Made by a program: the position numbers and the translations under genes. A stretch of 64,000 nt of DNA from JBJMQS01 sp045802605. GTDB lineage: Bacteria; Planctomycetota; Planctomycetia; Gemmatales; Gemmataceae. Of this stretch, positions 42,672 through 52,755 are shown one piece after another. The notes below the pieces were generated by a model. That model was not told the DNA's origin. It saw nothing but the letters and a program-made list of their open reading frames with translations, and searched no databases. Numbering within the stretch: the stretch's first letter is position 1; every line of letters begins with the position of its first letter. Where the stretch lies: positions 186,001 to 250,000 of the forward strand of contig JBJMQS010000053.1 of assembly GCA_045802605.1 (NCBI GenBank). Direction: 5' to 3'.

Positions 42672-43280
42672 ATGCCAGATTCACGCGATCCATCCCCAGG
42701 CGATAGTCTTAAATGGCAAGACCTGTCTGACCACTCGCTGATTGCACGATTTGGCAATGGCCACGATCGAGCCGCCACCGAACTGTACCTGCGTTACGCC
42801 CATCGCCTGCGCGCCCTGGTCGAGACCAAGAAAGGGGCCAATCTCAGTAGCCGCGTCGACGCAGAGGATATCGTTCAGTCCGTTTTTCGCACTTTTTTCC
42901 GTCGGGCGGTGACGGGCCACTATTCAGTTCCTGACGGTGGCGAATTGTGGAAGCTATTCTTAGTCATCGCACTTAACAAGGTTCGCAGCGCGGGGACGTA
43001 TCATCGCGCAGCAAAACGAGATGTTCGGCGTAACGGCCAGGGCACCGACGCATCGGATGTCCCTGCCAAACAGGACGATACTGCAATGGCGATGCTCCAG
43101 CTCGTTCTTGAGGACCTGCTCGGGCGACTTCCGGGATCACATCGGCAAATCATCGAAATGCGGATTGAAGGATACGAGATCGCTGACATTTCACGCTCCA
43201 CTGGGCGAGCAAGACGCTCGGTGGAAAGAGTGTTACAGGAGTTTCGAGATCGACTTCGCCGCGAAGTCACGGTTGAATGA
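42672..43280 (+). CDS. ECF-type RNA polymerase sigma factor (pair 2)
   Basis: 202 residues. RVDAEDIVQSVFRTFFRRAV forms region 2 and GRLPGSHRQIIEMRIEGYEI with DISRSTGRARRSVERVLQEF forms region 4. It is the paralogue of the factor at 30431, sharing the motifs SVP-GxExW and LNKVRS-type linker. Start ATG 42672 has GAGAGG upstream. The kinase gene begins six bases after its stop, so they are co-transcribed. Confidence 0.92.
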   Translation: MPDSRDPSPGDSLKWQDLSDHSLIARFGNGHDRAATELYLRYAHRLRALVETKKGANLSSRVDAEDIVQSVFRTFFRRAVTGHYSVPDGGELWKLFLVIALNKVRSAGTYHRAAKRDVRRNGQGTDASDVPAKQDDTAMAMLQLVLEDLLGRLPGSHRQIIEMRIEGYEIADISRSTGRARRSVERVLQEFRDRLRREVTVE

Positions 43281-43286
43281 CTCACT

Positions 43287-45233
43287 ATGGTGGACGAACG
43301 GAATAATGATCTCGATTCATACGTCGAGGCGTTTGAACAAGCGCGGCGCAATGGGCCAATCGAAAATTTGCGCATGTTTGCCCCCACCCAGGACCATACC
43401 CTTCATTTACTTGTGTTGCGCGAGCTCATTCGGGTGGATTTGGAAACCAGCTGGGACGAGCAAGCTCCCACTTCACTTTCGGAATATCGAAAACGATATC
43501 CAGAGGTATTTCGGGAACCGTCGGCGAGTGAAATCGCCTACGAAGAGTTTCGGCTTCGATATCAACATGGTCAAGCCCCGAACCCCATTGAATATGTCAA
43601 TGCCGGCTATAATGTCTCGGCGTGGTCAATCCCAATCCAGACAAATACTCCTGCCACCGAATCGACGATTCCATTTCCGGCTAGCACCACTGGATCAACC
43701 GGCGGATTTAGCACATCCTCGGCCGAGGGGGCTTATTTTGAAGCACTCGGTTTTGAAACCGACAGTGCACAGGAATTGCAAAAACGACTACACCATCGGC
43801 TACGGTACATCGCTTGGGGCTGCACGGCGGTGCTTGCCTATTTCTCATTGCTAGTCGCCCTCAATCCTCAGCGGAAAGTGGGATTCTCACTCGAGAGCTG
43901 GTTTCTTGTGGTATTTAATTGGTCGGCATGCCTCGTCTGCGGTTTGATCTCGACTGCTCTTTGGCTTCGACGCACATGGTCCCTAGGTCAACTGCGTTGG
44001 TTTGAACTCGCGTTATTCGGATGCACGTGGCTCGAAATGAGCTTGGACCTTTTTTCCGATCTCTTTCTAGATCGGGAGTTACGAGAAGCCTTCACGCAGG
44101 GAGAACATCAGCTTTTTCACTATGGTTCATCCTGGAGTTTGCCGTTTGTCTTTTTGATTTTGAGCTACGGCACGTTGGTTCCGAGTTCGTGGCGGCGCTG
44201 CACGCGCGTGGTAACAGCAATGTCCGTGTTGCCGTTGGCGATTGCGTTCGCCGGCGGCCTATGGGAAAGTCGGCTGGATCGCACGTACGTCGAGTCATTT
44301 TTGGGTCAGATGTCGCTCTGGTTGGCGGGTGCATGCGCAATTGCCATCTATGGCACGCGACGGGTAGAACTCCTCCAACGCGAGGTCAGTGCGGCTCGGC
44401 GGCTCGGCCAATACCGCCTCAAGGAAAGAATAGCCACCGGGGGAATGGGGGAAGTCTATCTCGCCGAACATGTGCTCCTGCGTCGGCCATGTGCATTGAA
44501 ATTGATTCGACCCGAATACGCCAATGATCCGGAAGCACGGCGGCGTTTCGACTATGAGGTCCAAGTCACTGCTACACTGAGTCACCCCAACACCGTTCAA
44601 GTGTTCGACTACGGACGCACGCGCGACGGCACGTTTTACTACGTCATGGAGTACTTACCCGGCGCGACGCTTGATCAAATTGTGCGACAAGAAGGTTCGC
44701 TCCCACCGATGAGAGTGATTCACCTCGTGCAACAGATTGGAGGCTCCCTGCGGGAAGCTCATTCCGTCGGCTTGATTCACCGAGATCTGAAACCAAGAAA
44801 CGTCATTGTGAGCAATCGCGGCGGCGTGCCGGATATGGCGAAGCTGCTCGACTTTGGACTGGTCCTCGGTCACAAGTTGCCGCTTGAAAAAACAACCGAA
44901 GGCACGATCGTTGGTAGTCCGCTATTTATGTCTCCAGAACAAGCAGCGGGACTGACGGAGATCGATTCCCGCACTGATATCTACAGCCTGGGGGCGCTGA
45001 CCTACTTTTTGCTCACCGGTCAGCCCCCGTTTGCCAGGGCAACCGTATCCCAAATTCTTGCGGCACACCGTAATGATCCTCCGATCCCCCCGTCTCAGCT
45101 TCGCCCCGACATGCCTCACGATTTAGAGACCGTCGTGTTGCGTTGTCTTGAAAAAGATCCATCTGCGCGATTTCAAACGATGGACGAACTGTTGCATGCA
45201 CTTGCCGCGTGCCATTTCTCTTCCGGCATCTAG
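43287..45233 (+). CDS. Membrane Ser/Thr protein kinase with N-terminal multi-helix region
   Basis: 648 residues. The first ~120 share a short domain with the other kinase here (RELIRVDLETSWDE, EIAYEEFRLRYQHG). Six or so transmembrane helices follow at ~175-355 (CTAVLAYFSLLVALN, LVVFNWSACLVCGLI, MSLWLAGACAIAIYG). The Hanks-type kinase domain is C-terminal (~373-640): RIATGGMGEVYLAE, CALKLI, GLIHRDLKPRNVIV, LLDFGLVLG, GSPLFMSPEQAAG. All catalytic residues are present, unlike the DFN variant of its paralogue. The domain order is inverted compared with usual membrane kinases, with the membrane part sensing and the kinase at the end. Paired with the ECF factor immediately upstream. Confidence 0.92.
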   Translation: MVDERNNDLDSYVEAFEQARRNGPIENLRMFAPTQDHTLHLLVLRELIRVDLETSWDEQAPTSLSEYRKRYPEVFREPSASEIAYEEFRLRYQHGQAPNPIEYVNAGYNVSAWSIPIQTNTPATESTIPFPASTTGSTGGFSTSSAEGAYFEALGFETDSAQELQKRLHHRLRYIAWGCTAVLAYFSLLVALNPQRKVGFSLESWFLVVFNWSACLVCGLISTALWLRRTWSLGQLRWFELALFGCTWLEMSLDLFSDLFLDRELREAFTQGEHQLFHYGSSWSLPFVFLILSYGTLVPSSWRRCTRVVTAMSVLPLAIAFAGGLWESRLDRTYVESFLGQMSLWLAGACAIAIYGTRRVELLQREVSAARRLGQYRLKERIATGGMGEVYLAEHVLLRRPCALKLIRPEYANDPEARRRFDYEVQVTATLSHPNTVQVFDYGRTRDGTFYYVMEYLPGATLDQIVRQEGSLPPMRVIHLVQQIGGSLREAHSVGLIHRDLKPRNVIVSNRGGVPDMAKLLDFGLVLGHKLPLEKTTEGTIVGSPLFMSPEQAAGLTEIDSRTDIYSLGALTYFLLTGQPPFARATVSQILAAHRNDPPIPPSQLRPDMPHDLETVVLRCLEKDPSARFQTMDELLHALAACHFSSGI

Positions 45234-46325
45234 CGACATAGTTCCGCGGAACGCCTTGCATCCCTATTTCACGGGGGTGAACTGCGTCCTAGCTTGCTGG
45301 GCTAGCAAGCCGTCGCCGTAAAAGGCACTTTCCCGGGAGTTGGAAAAGGACGCATTACCGTGTCGGTCACGAACAATGCTGCCATCGCTACCTAGACGGG
45401 GTGTCCAAGTGAAGCCAAGCGAGAGCTTGTCAAGGCAACCACCCCGCTCCGCCATACCGACCATTCCTCGTCGTTGTTCACAAACATGATCAGCATAATC
45501 TGTCTCCATAGGTCATTCGGACAAGGACTTCGGCGTCGACCATCGACGCCGACAGTTGCAAGAAATGAGTGATCCACGGTGGGACGACAACCACCTGGCG
45601 AGCGATATTTTGACTTTTGTCAAATAAGCAACGAATAGATGTAGGACTCTACGCACTGACTAGATCAGGTGGGCACCAGAAACTGCTCACAGCCCTAAGA
45701 CCCACGGTCGATGTGACCGACGCAGGCAACATCTTGGGATCAAACTGAGACATTGTCGAGCAGGCCCGCATTTGGCCCAGCGCAACTCCGTTCCGGGCCG
45801 GGCACGATAGCACGATCCCGTCCGCCTCCAGATGCGGCTTGGGGTCCGCGAACCGACGTGGTCCAGCACCAAACGATCGACTGAGTCACGTAAAAACCTT
45901 TTCAACGCCTTTGTGGATCGAATATGTCTCCATTTTCGATCAACACCAAAGGCGTAGTCATTTGTCATCGATCTCGACAGGCCTAGGCTCCAAATGTGGC
46001 AAACTCTGGGCTAGCTGGCGCGATATGCGACGCGGTTTGCGGTCACGGAAATTGAACCCGTCCCCCTGACTCAAGATGTGCATTCGAATGTCGTAAATCG
46101 AAACGATCTTCTTCGCTGCCCTCCCCAGTCGGGATGGCTATCGAACCTGTTTTGTGGGTACCGCCAGAGAGAGGCGCAATAAGCGCCCCTTTTTTCGCTG
46201 GTTTTCGACAAGCCCCTAAACACGACGACCCAATTTCGAACAAGGTCTTCCCCGAGTGGGGTGGAACGGGCGGCCCGTGGTAACAACTTTGCATCCGTGG
46301 TACTTCTGAGTTCGTCGGGCCGACA
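45234..46325. other. Long spacer with decayed coding traces
   Basis: About 1.1 kb between the kinase gene and the 3' end of the giant surface-protein gene. The minus strand at 45466-45501 contains a match to the Ubl start (see separate entry), and the following frame 45264-45460 (VRDRHGNASFSNSRESAFYG) has some protein character without a start. From 45580 to 46325 I see no credible gene. Confidence 0.45.
45392..45503 (-). pseudogene. Remnant of a second Ubl gene start
   Basis: Minus strand reads MLIMFVNNDEEW, against MQIMFVNNDGGG for the Ubl at 10648. The nucleotide identity is 23 consecutive bases (45469-45491, GATCATGTTTGTGAACAACG and three more). After that the frame does not resemble a beta-grasp protein. 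It is either the start of a lost Ubl gene or a recombination scar. Confidence 0.5.
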
Positions 46326-49300
46326 TCACGGCGCCCCTGCGAGCCGATTGCGAAACTCCAAGTAATCGACCTGATCCACGTCACCGGAGTTCTGATAGTC
46401 AAAAACGCTGTTGGGTCCATTGGCTAAGGCATTGCGGAAGACCAAGTAATCGGTCTGATCCACAGTGCCATCGCTATTCTGATCGCCGTAGAAGCGGAAC
46501 CATTTGTTCGCGGTCGAACCAATGACTGTGTAGTCCGTGCCTGCCCCCCCGCCGGAACCGTTCAATTTCCCGCCGGCGCCACTGATTTGTTGCGCGTCAA
46601 TCGCGAAGTTGTACAACCCATCCATCAGCGACCCGGTCGAATTGGCAAAACCTCCGGTGAACGTGATCGTGACCGAGCTGGCCGGTCCACTGTTCGGGTT
46701 GGCGACAAGCCCGACTGGGCCAGCTGAACCTGGACTCGAGCTGGTCGCGCTGCGCGACAAACTGAATGCGGCCGCCAAAGCGCCGGTGAAGTTCACCGCT
46801 TCCGAGAATGTCACAATGATCCGGCGAACTTCGGAACGCTGCGTGGTGCCATTGATCCCGCCCACCGTCGCGCCGCTGCCTTCGTCCAGAATCACAGACG
46901 TAACTGTCGGCGGTGGTGGCGCGGCAGCTTGCCGCGTGAGCGTCACGTCATTGCCGTCACCACCCTGATAGCTGATCGTGAAATTCACGCCGCTGATCGT
47001 AACGGTTGCGCCTTCGATGTAACCATTGAATGTTCCCGTGGCCGCGTCACCCGTTCCATCGTTGTCAATGATCTTGAAGACTTGTCCCACACTCGGCGTG
47101 TATCCGAGCGATGGCGACAATGTCGCGCCGCCAAGATCGACTGTTCCATTCACGACCAATTGATCGTAATCGTTGCCGACATTCGGCCCGTTCAACTCAA
47201 TGTTAATCACCGAGCCGGAATTGAACGCGATGTTCACGGTTGCCAGCTTGCCCGGACTGTTGCCGGGCGCAATCTTGCCAGTACCGGTCACGGTCGTCGT
47301 GCCGACGGAACCCGACCCACCGAGTGTACCATCGACTTGCACCGCGCCCGAGGACTCGAAGGAACCGTTAACCAAAGAGGTGACGCTCGATGGGATAATC
47401 AATTGCGCAACACTGTTTCCGCTCGAATTGAACGTCGCGGTCTGCCCGGGCGCGTTAATATTGAAGCTGCCTGTTGACGTTTGAATTGTACCAGCGGTCT
47501 GCGTTATTGCCCCCGCGGCGTTGAATATGATCGCACCACCCCCGCTGTCCAACCCGGCACTCAATCCAATCGAACTGCTCGTGCTCAAAACAACATTTGT
47601 TGCCCCGGTCCGATTAATGTCAGCAGTAATCACAATTTCGCCAGAATTCGAGTCGCCGATCAACAGCTTGTCGGCGATGACACAATCCAACTCGCCGTCA
47701 GTCAGGCCCAAAGTGCTGCCTACCACGTCCGCCGCGCCCAATCCGATCGCGATTCCATTTGTCCTTTGGCGAAATGCGACGGTGTTGGCGCCGGCATTGA
47801 TGGTGGACGATCCGGCGATGGAATTGGAATCCGCAACGAAGGTGATATTGCCTGCCGCACCGCTCGTGACCAGGGAATTTGTCGCTAAAATTATTCCGAG
47901 CGGACTGGCCCCAGAGCCTTCAATTCCAGTCACAGCAATTGAGCCGCCGGCACTCAGCGTGGAATTGGTGGACAACGCCACCCCATAGTTGGTACTCCCG
48001 GTCGAGCTACCGCCTTTGCCGATAATGTTCAAATTGCCGGTGCCACCCGCCAACATAGCCGCGCTGTTAATTCCGTACACCCCGTAATTGCCCCCGCTCG
48101 ATCCGTTGCCACCTCCCGTGCCGTTGATAGTGACATCGCCGCCGCTGGATGTAATTTTGGAAGGCGATGTAGCGACATAGACCCCATAATTCGCGTTGCC
48201 AGCGCCGACACTGACACCAGCTCCAACCCCGATCACTTCCACCGTACCCATCGCACCTGCGGTGATGATGCCGCCGCCGGACACCTCCACGCCTTCAGAA
48301 CCAATAACTGATCCCGCGCCACCACCGTTGCCTATTACTTTAACATTGCCAGCATTAGATGTAATTTGCGAACTCGACCCAGTAACGACGACGCCGGAGT
48401 TGCCGTTGCTTGTTGTCCCGCCCCCCGTACCCGTGACGGTCACATTTCCCGATCCCCCGGCCGATATGGTGCCGGCACTGATCTGTACACCACAATTCGT
48501 CCCGCCCGAGCCGGAGGCGGCACAGGTACCCGTGACCGACACATCACCACCGGACGACGAAATCAATGGCGCGCCGGTGGCAAGATAAACGCCGTGACTG
48601 CTGGATGACGGTCCCGTACCGCCTTTGCCCACCACTTCCACCGTACCCATTCCTCCGGCCTTAATCGTGCCGTTCTGGAGATTCACACCGTGATTGTTGC
48701 TGCCGCCGCTGTTGAATCCTCCGGTACCAGAAATCTTGATGTTCCCACCGTTCGATGTAATCTGGGAATTGATGCTTCCCATGTAAACGCCGCCGTTGTA
48801 CCCAAAGCCCCCGGTGGTCCCGTACCCCGTTCCCGTTACGCTGACGGAGCCGCTGCCCGCCGCCGAAATGGTGCCGGACAAGAAGTGAATTCCATCGTTG
48901 TGGGACGAGTTCGATCCGCCGCCGGCTTGACCGACGATTTCGAGGTTGCCCAATCCTCCCGATGAGATTTTACCTCCGTTATCGATCTCGACACCGTAAG
49001 CATCGGTGTTTGACGCGACGCCGCCGTAACCGTTGACTTTGATTCCTCCATTGGCGCTGAGTTGGCCTCCGTTGACATAAACTCCAACCGCGGCAATGCC
49101 GGTAGTCGCGGCCGCCGTACCGATTATCGAAATTGATCCACTGCCACCGGCCGAGATGATGCCGCCGATTTCGATGCCGTTATTGCTGGACGACGTGCCC
49201 ATCCCTCCGCCAGTACCGCTCACAAAAAGACCGCCGCCGTTGGTGGTGATGGTACTGCCACCGTACGTCATGAGTCCTTTGTTGGATCCGCTACCGCCGG

Positions 49301-51839
49301 CTCCCGCTTGACCCTGCATGTTTGTCAGTGACCCAGCTGTACCCCCTGCTATCACACTCCCCGAAACCCGTATACCGAACTGACTACCAGTAGAATCATT
49401 GCCGCCGCGCCCCAACATTGTGAGTGCACCGCTGCCGTTGACGGTGATCGACGCATTAAGCACGTCAATGCCAATAAAATTGCCGCTCGTCGGAGTGCCT
49501 TGCTGATTCGCCGAGAGCGTCAACGCGCCATTGACCGTTACGATGCTCGATCCGGTGTTGAACTTGACGGTGCCCTTAGTCGTGATGCCGATCGAACCAG
49601 TTCCGGATGCGCTAAAGTCCGCGTTCGAATTAAAAAGCCAGACAGTCCCAAGTGCGGACACGTTCAAATTCTTGTTCGACGCCATCACAATAGCTTGCGA
49701 CGCGTTTAAGTAACTGCCGGTGAGATAAAGATGGGCATCGGAAACGACAGCCGCATCAACCGTGATTCCGCCACTCTTGCCATCGCCGATCGCCAGCGTT
49801 CCATTGCCCAAACTGAAGTTCGCGAATTCGCCTGCGGTTAAACTGAGCGCCCCGCTGACATTTTTGCCTAAGTCGATCAGTCGACCGGGTTGTGATGGTA
49901 CGACTGAAATCGTGCTGCCGCTCGAAAGCGAACCTTTGAGATCGGCATCCGCGGCAGTGATCGCGATATTACCGCTGCCGGCCGCCAACGAGCCTCCGCG
50001 TTTAAAGTAATAGCTCATCCCTTCATCTGTGAAAGTAACGTCGTGCAAGTACGCACCGATGTAAACCGCGTTGCCATCCTCAGAAATGGCAACGGTCCGG
50101 CCAAAATCGTCGTTCGCGCCACCGTTATCAGCGATTAACAGTTGTCGCTGAGTCCAGACCGAACTTGTCCGCGTAAACACATAGGCCGAACCTTGGTCGG
50201 TATTTGCGCTGACGTCATCCAAGAATGAACCAACAACGATCGTGTTGCCGTCAGCAGACAGGGCGACCGTGCCGCCGAATTGATCGTTGGCCGCACCGTC
50301 GCCGGCAGTCAGCTTTTGTTGCTGCGACCAAACTGTACCTGCCCGCGTAAACACGTATGCCGAGCCTTGATTGACATTCGAGGTGATGTCGTCGCAGCTC
50401 GCTCCCACTGCCGCCGTTGCCCCGTCCGATGCGAGCGCAACTGTAACTCCGAAAAGATCAGACGCTGCACCGTCGCTGGCAGTTAGTTTGGCTTGCTGCG
50501 CCCAACCGGCTGATGCTTGATAGACATAGGCCGCCCCTTGGTCAGCATTGGCGCCGACGTTGCTGTAATAGGCTCCCACAATTGCCCAAAACCCATTTGT
50601 CGAGATCGCGACAGAGACGCCATAAGAATCGCCGCCCGAACCATCCGTGGCGGTGAGCTTCTGTTGTTGAGTCCAAGCACTATTCGCACGAGTAAAAACA
50701 TACGCCGAACCTTGATCGACATTGGCCCCAATATCGTCTGCATACGCGCCCACAATCGCTGTGTTGCCATCTCCTGACACGCCTACGGAAAGCCCAAAAT
50801 AATCCTGCGCGCCGGCATCGCTCGCCGTCAGCCTTTGTTGTTGAGTCCATAAGGTGCCCGAACGAGTGAACACGTAAGCGGAACCTTGATTGGCCATGGA
50901 TACGGTGTCCATCCACGCGCCAATTATGGCCGTGTTCCCGTCCGACGATAGTGCGACTGAAATCCCGAAGTTATCGGCGGAAGAACCGTCGTTTGCGACA
51001 AGCCGCTGTTGTTGGGTCCAAACATTTCCCGCGCGGGTAAAGACATAGGCTGCACCCTGATTACCGTTGCTGCCCACTGCTTCTGTATGAGTCCCGAATA
51101 TGGCCGTGGTTCCGTCGCCTGACATCGCTAGCGCGTAACCGAAGTGATAACTCGTGGACTGCTGCGCTTGTTGCGACCAAGCACTCATTGTCGTCGCCGT
51201 GACCGTAAGCGCCCCCACCCCATCATTGTCGCTGTCGGCGTTGAGAATTAGGCTGCCGCCACCAGTACTGACGGCATCGGTCAGCGTTATGCCGTTGCTG
51301 GCGGTCAGTGCAATGTCACCGCCTCCGGTCGTGAGCCTGGCCGCAATCGCTATGGTCCCGCCGCTGACCGACACGGTGCCAGTTCCGCTCGCCTCAAGCG
51401 CACTGTTGACCGTTACCGTCTCGATGCCGTTCAGCGTAAAACCGCCGTCGAGCGACGTGCTGCCGTTACCCGCGAGAAGCAGGCTTTGATTGGTACTTCC
51501 GCCACTATCCGTTACGACAATCGCAGATACCGAACCGGATGGACATGAGAGCGTTCCCGATACACTTCCAGAGAGAAGAATGTTTGAACCATCATTCGTG
51601 ACAGTAACCGACTCCGCGGCCGAGCCCGCCGCAGTGAAATCCACTGTGAGGGTAGCGCCATTTAACGCCGCATTAGCTGGTGCCCAGCGAGGCTCCAGCG
51701 CAAGCAAATGCGGACGCCGACAGACCGTTCTCCTTCGAAGGCGCATGACCAACCCCGGGATGCTAAAGCTCGTTAGATTCACCATTTTAACGGAGTGGTC
51801 AACCCGGGAAGGGTTAAACAACTGATGGGAACGAGCCAT
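46326..51839 (-). CDS. Giant surface protein: FG-GAP repeats, glycine-rich passenger, dockerin-like tail
   Basis: 1837 residues. The N-terminus contains RPHLLALEPRWAPANAA, the planctomycete LExRxAPA-type motif; ATG 51839 is the outermost start, and ATG 51785 (MVNLTSFSIPG) is a likely alternative. Residues ~225-640 hold about eight FG-GAP/integrin-like repeats of pattern FGISVALSSDGNTAIIGA...QGSAYVFTRSG...WTQQQ. About 650-1450 is a beta-helix-like region of GGxISAGGSGSVSVTGTG repeats, as in autotransporter passengers. A beta domain then leads to a tail with calcium loops GDQNSDGTVDQTDYLVFR and VDQVDYLEFRNRLAGAP, shared with the protein at 36251. Probably a cell-surface adhesin or matrix protein. 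Confidence 0.88.
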   Translation of the reverse strand: MARSHQLFNPSRVDHSVKMVNLTSFSIPGLVMRLRRRTVCRRPHLLALEPRWAPANAALNGATLTVDFTAAGSAAESVTVTNDGSNILLSGSVSGTLSCPSGSVSAIVVTDSGGSTNQSLLLAGNGSTSLDGGFTLNGIETVTVNSALEASGTGTVSVSGGTIAIAARLTTGGGDIALTASNGITLTDAVSTGGGSLILNADSDNDGVGALTVTATTMSAWSQQAQQSTSYHFGYALAMSGDGTTAIFGTHTEAVGSNGNQGAAYVFTRAGNVWTQQQRLVANDGSSADNFGISVALSSDGNTAIIGAWMDTVSMANQGSAYVFTRSGTLWTQQQRLTASDAGAQDYFGLSVGVSGDGNTAIVGAYADDIGANVDQGSAYVFTRANSAWTQQQKLTATDGSGGDSYGVSVAISTNGFWAIVGAYYSNVGANADQGAAYVYQASAGWAQQAKLTASDGAASDLFGVTVALASDGATAAVGASCDDITSNVNQGSAYVFTRAGTVWSQQQKLTAGDGAANDQFGGTVALSADGNTIVVGSFLDDVSANTDQGSAYVFTRTSSVWTQRQLLIADNGGANDDFGRTVAISEDGNAVYIGAYLHDVTFTDEGMSYYFKRGGSLAAGSGNIAITAADADLKGSLSSGSTISVVPSQPGRLIDLGKNVSGALSLTAGEFANFSLGNGTLAIGDGKSGGITVDAAVVSDAHLYLTGSYLNASQAIVMASNKNLNVSALGTVWLFNSNADFSASGTGSIGITTKGTVKFNTGSSIVTVNGALTLSANQQGTPTSGNFIGIDVLNASITVNGSGALTMLGRGGNDSTGSQFGIRVSGSVIAGGTAGSLTNMQGQAGAGGSGSNKGLMTYGGSTITTNGGGLFVSGTGGGMGTSSSNNGIEIGGIISAGGSGSISIIGTAAATTGIAAVGVYVNGGQLSANGGIKVNGYGGVASNTDAYGVEIDNGGKISSGGLGNLEIVGQAGGGSNSSHNDGIHFLSGTISAAGSGSVSVTGTGYGTTGGFGYNGGVYMGSINSQITSNGGNIKISGTGGFNSGGSNNHGVNLQNGTIKAGGMGTVEVVGKGGTGPSSSSHGVYLATGAPLISSSGGDVSVTGTCAASGSGGTNCGVQISAGTISAGGSGNVTVTGTGGGTTSNGNSGVVVTGSSSQITSNAGNVKVIGNGGGAGSVIGSEGVEVSGGGIITAGAMGTVEVIGVGAGVSVGAGNANYGVYVATSPSKITSSGGDVTINGTGGGNGSSGGNYGVYGINSAAMLAGGTGNLNIIGKGGSSTGSTNYGVALSTNSTLSAGGSIAVTGIEGSGASPLGIILATNSLVTSGAAGNITFVADSNSIAGSSTINAGANTVAFRQRTNGIAIGLGAADVVGSTLGLTDGELDCVIADKLLIGDSNSGEIVITADINRTGATNVVLSTSSSIGLSAGLDSGGGAIIFNAAGAITQTAGTIQTSTGSFNINAPGQTATFNSSGNSVAQLIIPSSVTSLVNGSFESSGAVQVDGTLGGSGSVGTTTVTGTGKIAPGNSPGKLATVNIAFNSGSVINIELNGPNVGNDYDQLVVNGTVDLGGATLSPSLGYTPSVGQVFKIIDNDGTGDAATGTFNGYIEGATVTISGVNFTISYQGGDGNDVTLTRQAAAPPPPTVTSVILDEGSGATVGGINGTTQRSEVRRIIVTFSEAVNFTGALAAAFSLSRSATSSSPGSAGPVGLVANPNSGPASSVTITFTGGFANSTGSLMDGLYNFAIDAQQISGAGGKLNGSGGGAGTDYTVIGSTANKWFRFYGDQNSDGTVDQTDYLVFRNALANGPNSVFDYQNSGDVDQVDYLEFRNRLAGAP

Positions 51840-51954
51840 CGTTACTCGAGGCGTGTCGATGCGCCTAGCCCGCAGGGTTCCCTTCCTCGCGACGGCCTGT
51901 TTCGAAAGCTAGGGGCGTTGTTGTTTGACGTCACTGAATTTCTGGAGGAGACGG

Positions 51955-52206
51955 TCACTCGTTGGATGCGAATCGCCCGACGCGTTGGCTAGCAGCCTCT
52001 TCTGGTGGTGCATCTCCCCACCTTCGGTCTAATGGGTGCCAAAGCGTTTCACCCAGACGAGCGCGCTCGGCGAGCACGTTGACTTTGTCCTCGGTACCCG
52101 GCAACGCGGTCGTGGGCGCGCCCGGCAACTGAGGTTCGGGGTGCTGCATGGAGTGTGAATCGGTCGCGCGCATGACGATCCTGCGCCATGAATGGCGTCC
52201 AAGCAC
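51955..52206 (-). CDS. HTH-module third protein (LWHPLD family), copy B
   Basis: Up to 83 residues with the conserved block TTALPGTEDKVNVLAERARL, GETLWHPLDRRWG, PPEEA, matching copy A at 20263. The likely start is ATG 52173. Upstream sequence encoding MNLKRAWTPF and DRHARDRFTL is in another frame, so compared with copy A an indel has shifted the N-terminus; the ancestral protein probably began further up. It lies downstream of the copy-B HTH gene, on the same strand, as in copy A. Confidence 0.45.
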   Translation of the reverse strand: MLGRHSWRRIVMRATDSHSMQHPEPQLPGAPTTALPGTEDKVNVLAERARLGETLWHPLDRRWGDAPPEEAASQRVGRFASNE

Positions 52207-52340
52207 GTTTGAGGTTCATAAGTTCTGGAGCCAAACGCCGCTCCCGAAGGAAGCGGTATTAACACTCTCTACAGTTCGCGGCTAAGTATCTTGCAGAATT
52301 AACCTACATCGCATCTGATGCGCAGAAGATTGCAAAATAA

Positions 52341-52586
52341 TCACTTCGACTTGGGGCGCAAGTCAAACTTGATCGGGCTTCCGACCTTTTGTAGTAACAC
52401 CTCGCCACCGATTCCGAGAGCCTTCGCCAGACTCCAAAATGCGCTGAATGAGGGTTCGCGTTCGTTATTCACCCACCGGGAAATATTCGACGGTGACGCC
52501 CCCATCTTGTCCGCGACCTCTTTCTTGGTCAGTCTCGAAGCCTCGATGACTTCGGCCAAGCGCGCACCATTCCAAATGCATTCCAT
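52341..52586 (-). CDS. XRE-type HTH protein, module copy B
   Basis: 81 residues from ATG 52586. Recognition region LTKKEVADKMGASPSNISRW followed by the invariant VNNEREPSFSAFW and ending GSPIKFDLRPKSK. It has the same length as copies A and C. Upstream bases are highly conserved with copy C (about 100 bases nearly identical). The partner gene lies ~600 bases away, on the divergent strand, behind an inserted segment. Confidence 0.85.
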   Translation of the reverse strand: MECIWNGARLAEVIEASRLTKKEVADKMGASPSNISRWVNNEREPSFSAFWSLAKALGIGGEVLLQKVGSPIKFDLRPKSK

Positions 52587-52605
52587 GGAAAGACCCAGGG
52601 CCGCG

Positions 52606-52755
52606 ATGTTTGGCCGACACCATGAACAAATCTCTGGGGATGAACACTTGTTGATGCACTTCGCATACCAACGCAGCAAGGTCCGCAACCGTCTCAATAC
52701 TTATGGAGAAAACCAAAACCCCCAGGCTTTTGACCTAGGGGCTTGGCTGACCTGA
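52606..52755 (+). CDS. Divergent short ORF of the HTH module, copy B
   Basis: 49 codons starting MFGRHHEQISGDEHLLMHFA and continuing QRSKVRNRLNTYGENQ. Its ATG is 19 bases from the HTH ATG, exactly as MFHRHYGRISGD is in copy A. Compared with copy C most differences fall on third codon positions of this frame (CAA/CAG, CGC/CGT, GGA/GGG), which suggests translation. In copy C the ATG is lost by a two-base deletion. It may be the N-terminal part of the partner protein cut off by the insertion, or conserved promoter DNA only. Confidence 0.35.
   Translation: MFGRHHEQISGDEHLLMHFAYQRSKVRNRLNTYGENQNPQAFDLGAWLT

Noticed and set aside
45687..45968. 93-codon minus frame beginning MTNDYAFGVDRKW
   Set aside because: Composition is Arg/Cys-rich and irregular, with no ribosome site or family resemblance.
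48000..51800. Many plus-strand frames of 60-180 codons
   Set aside because: All are shadows of the repetitive 1837-aa gene.
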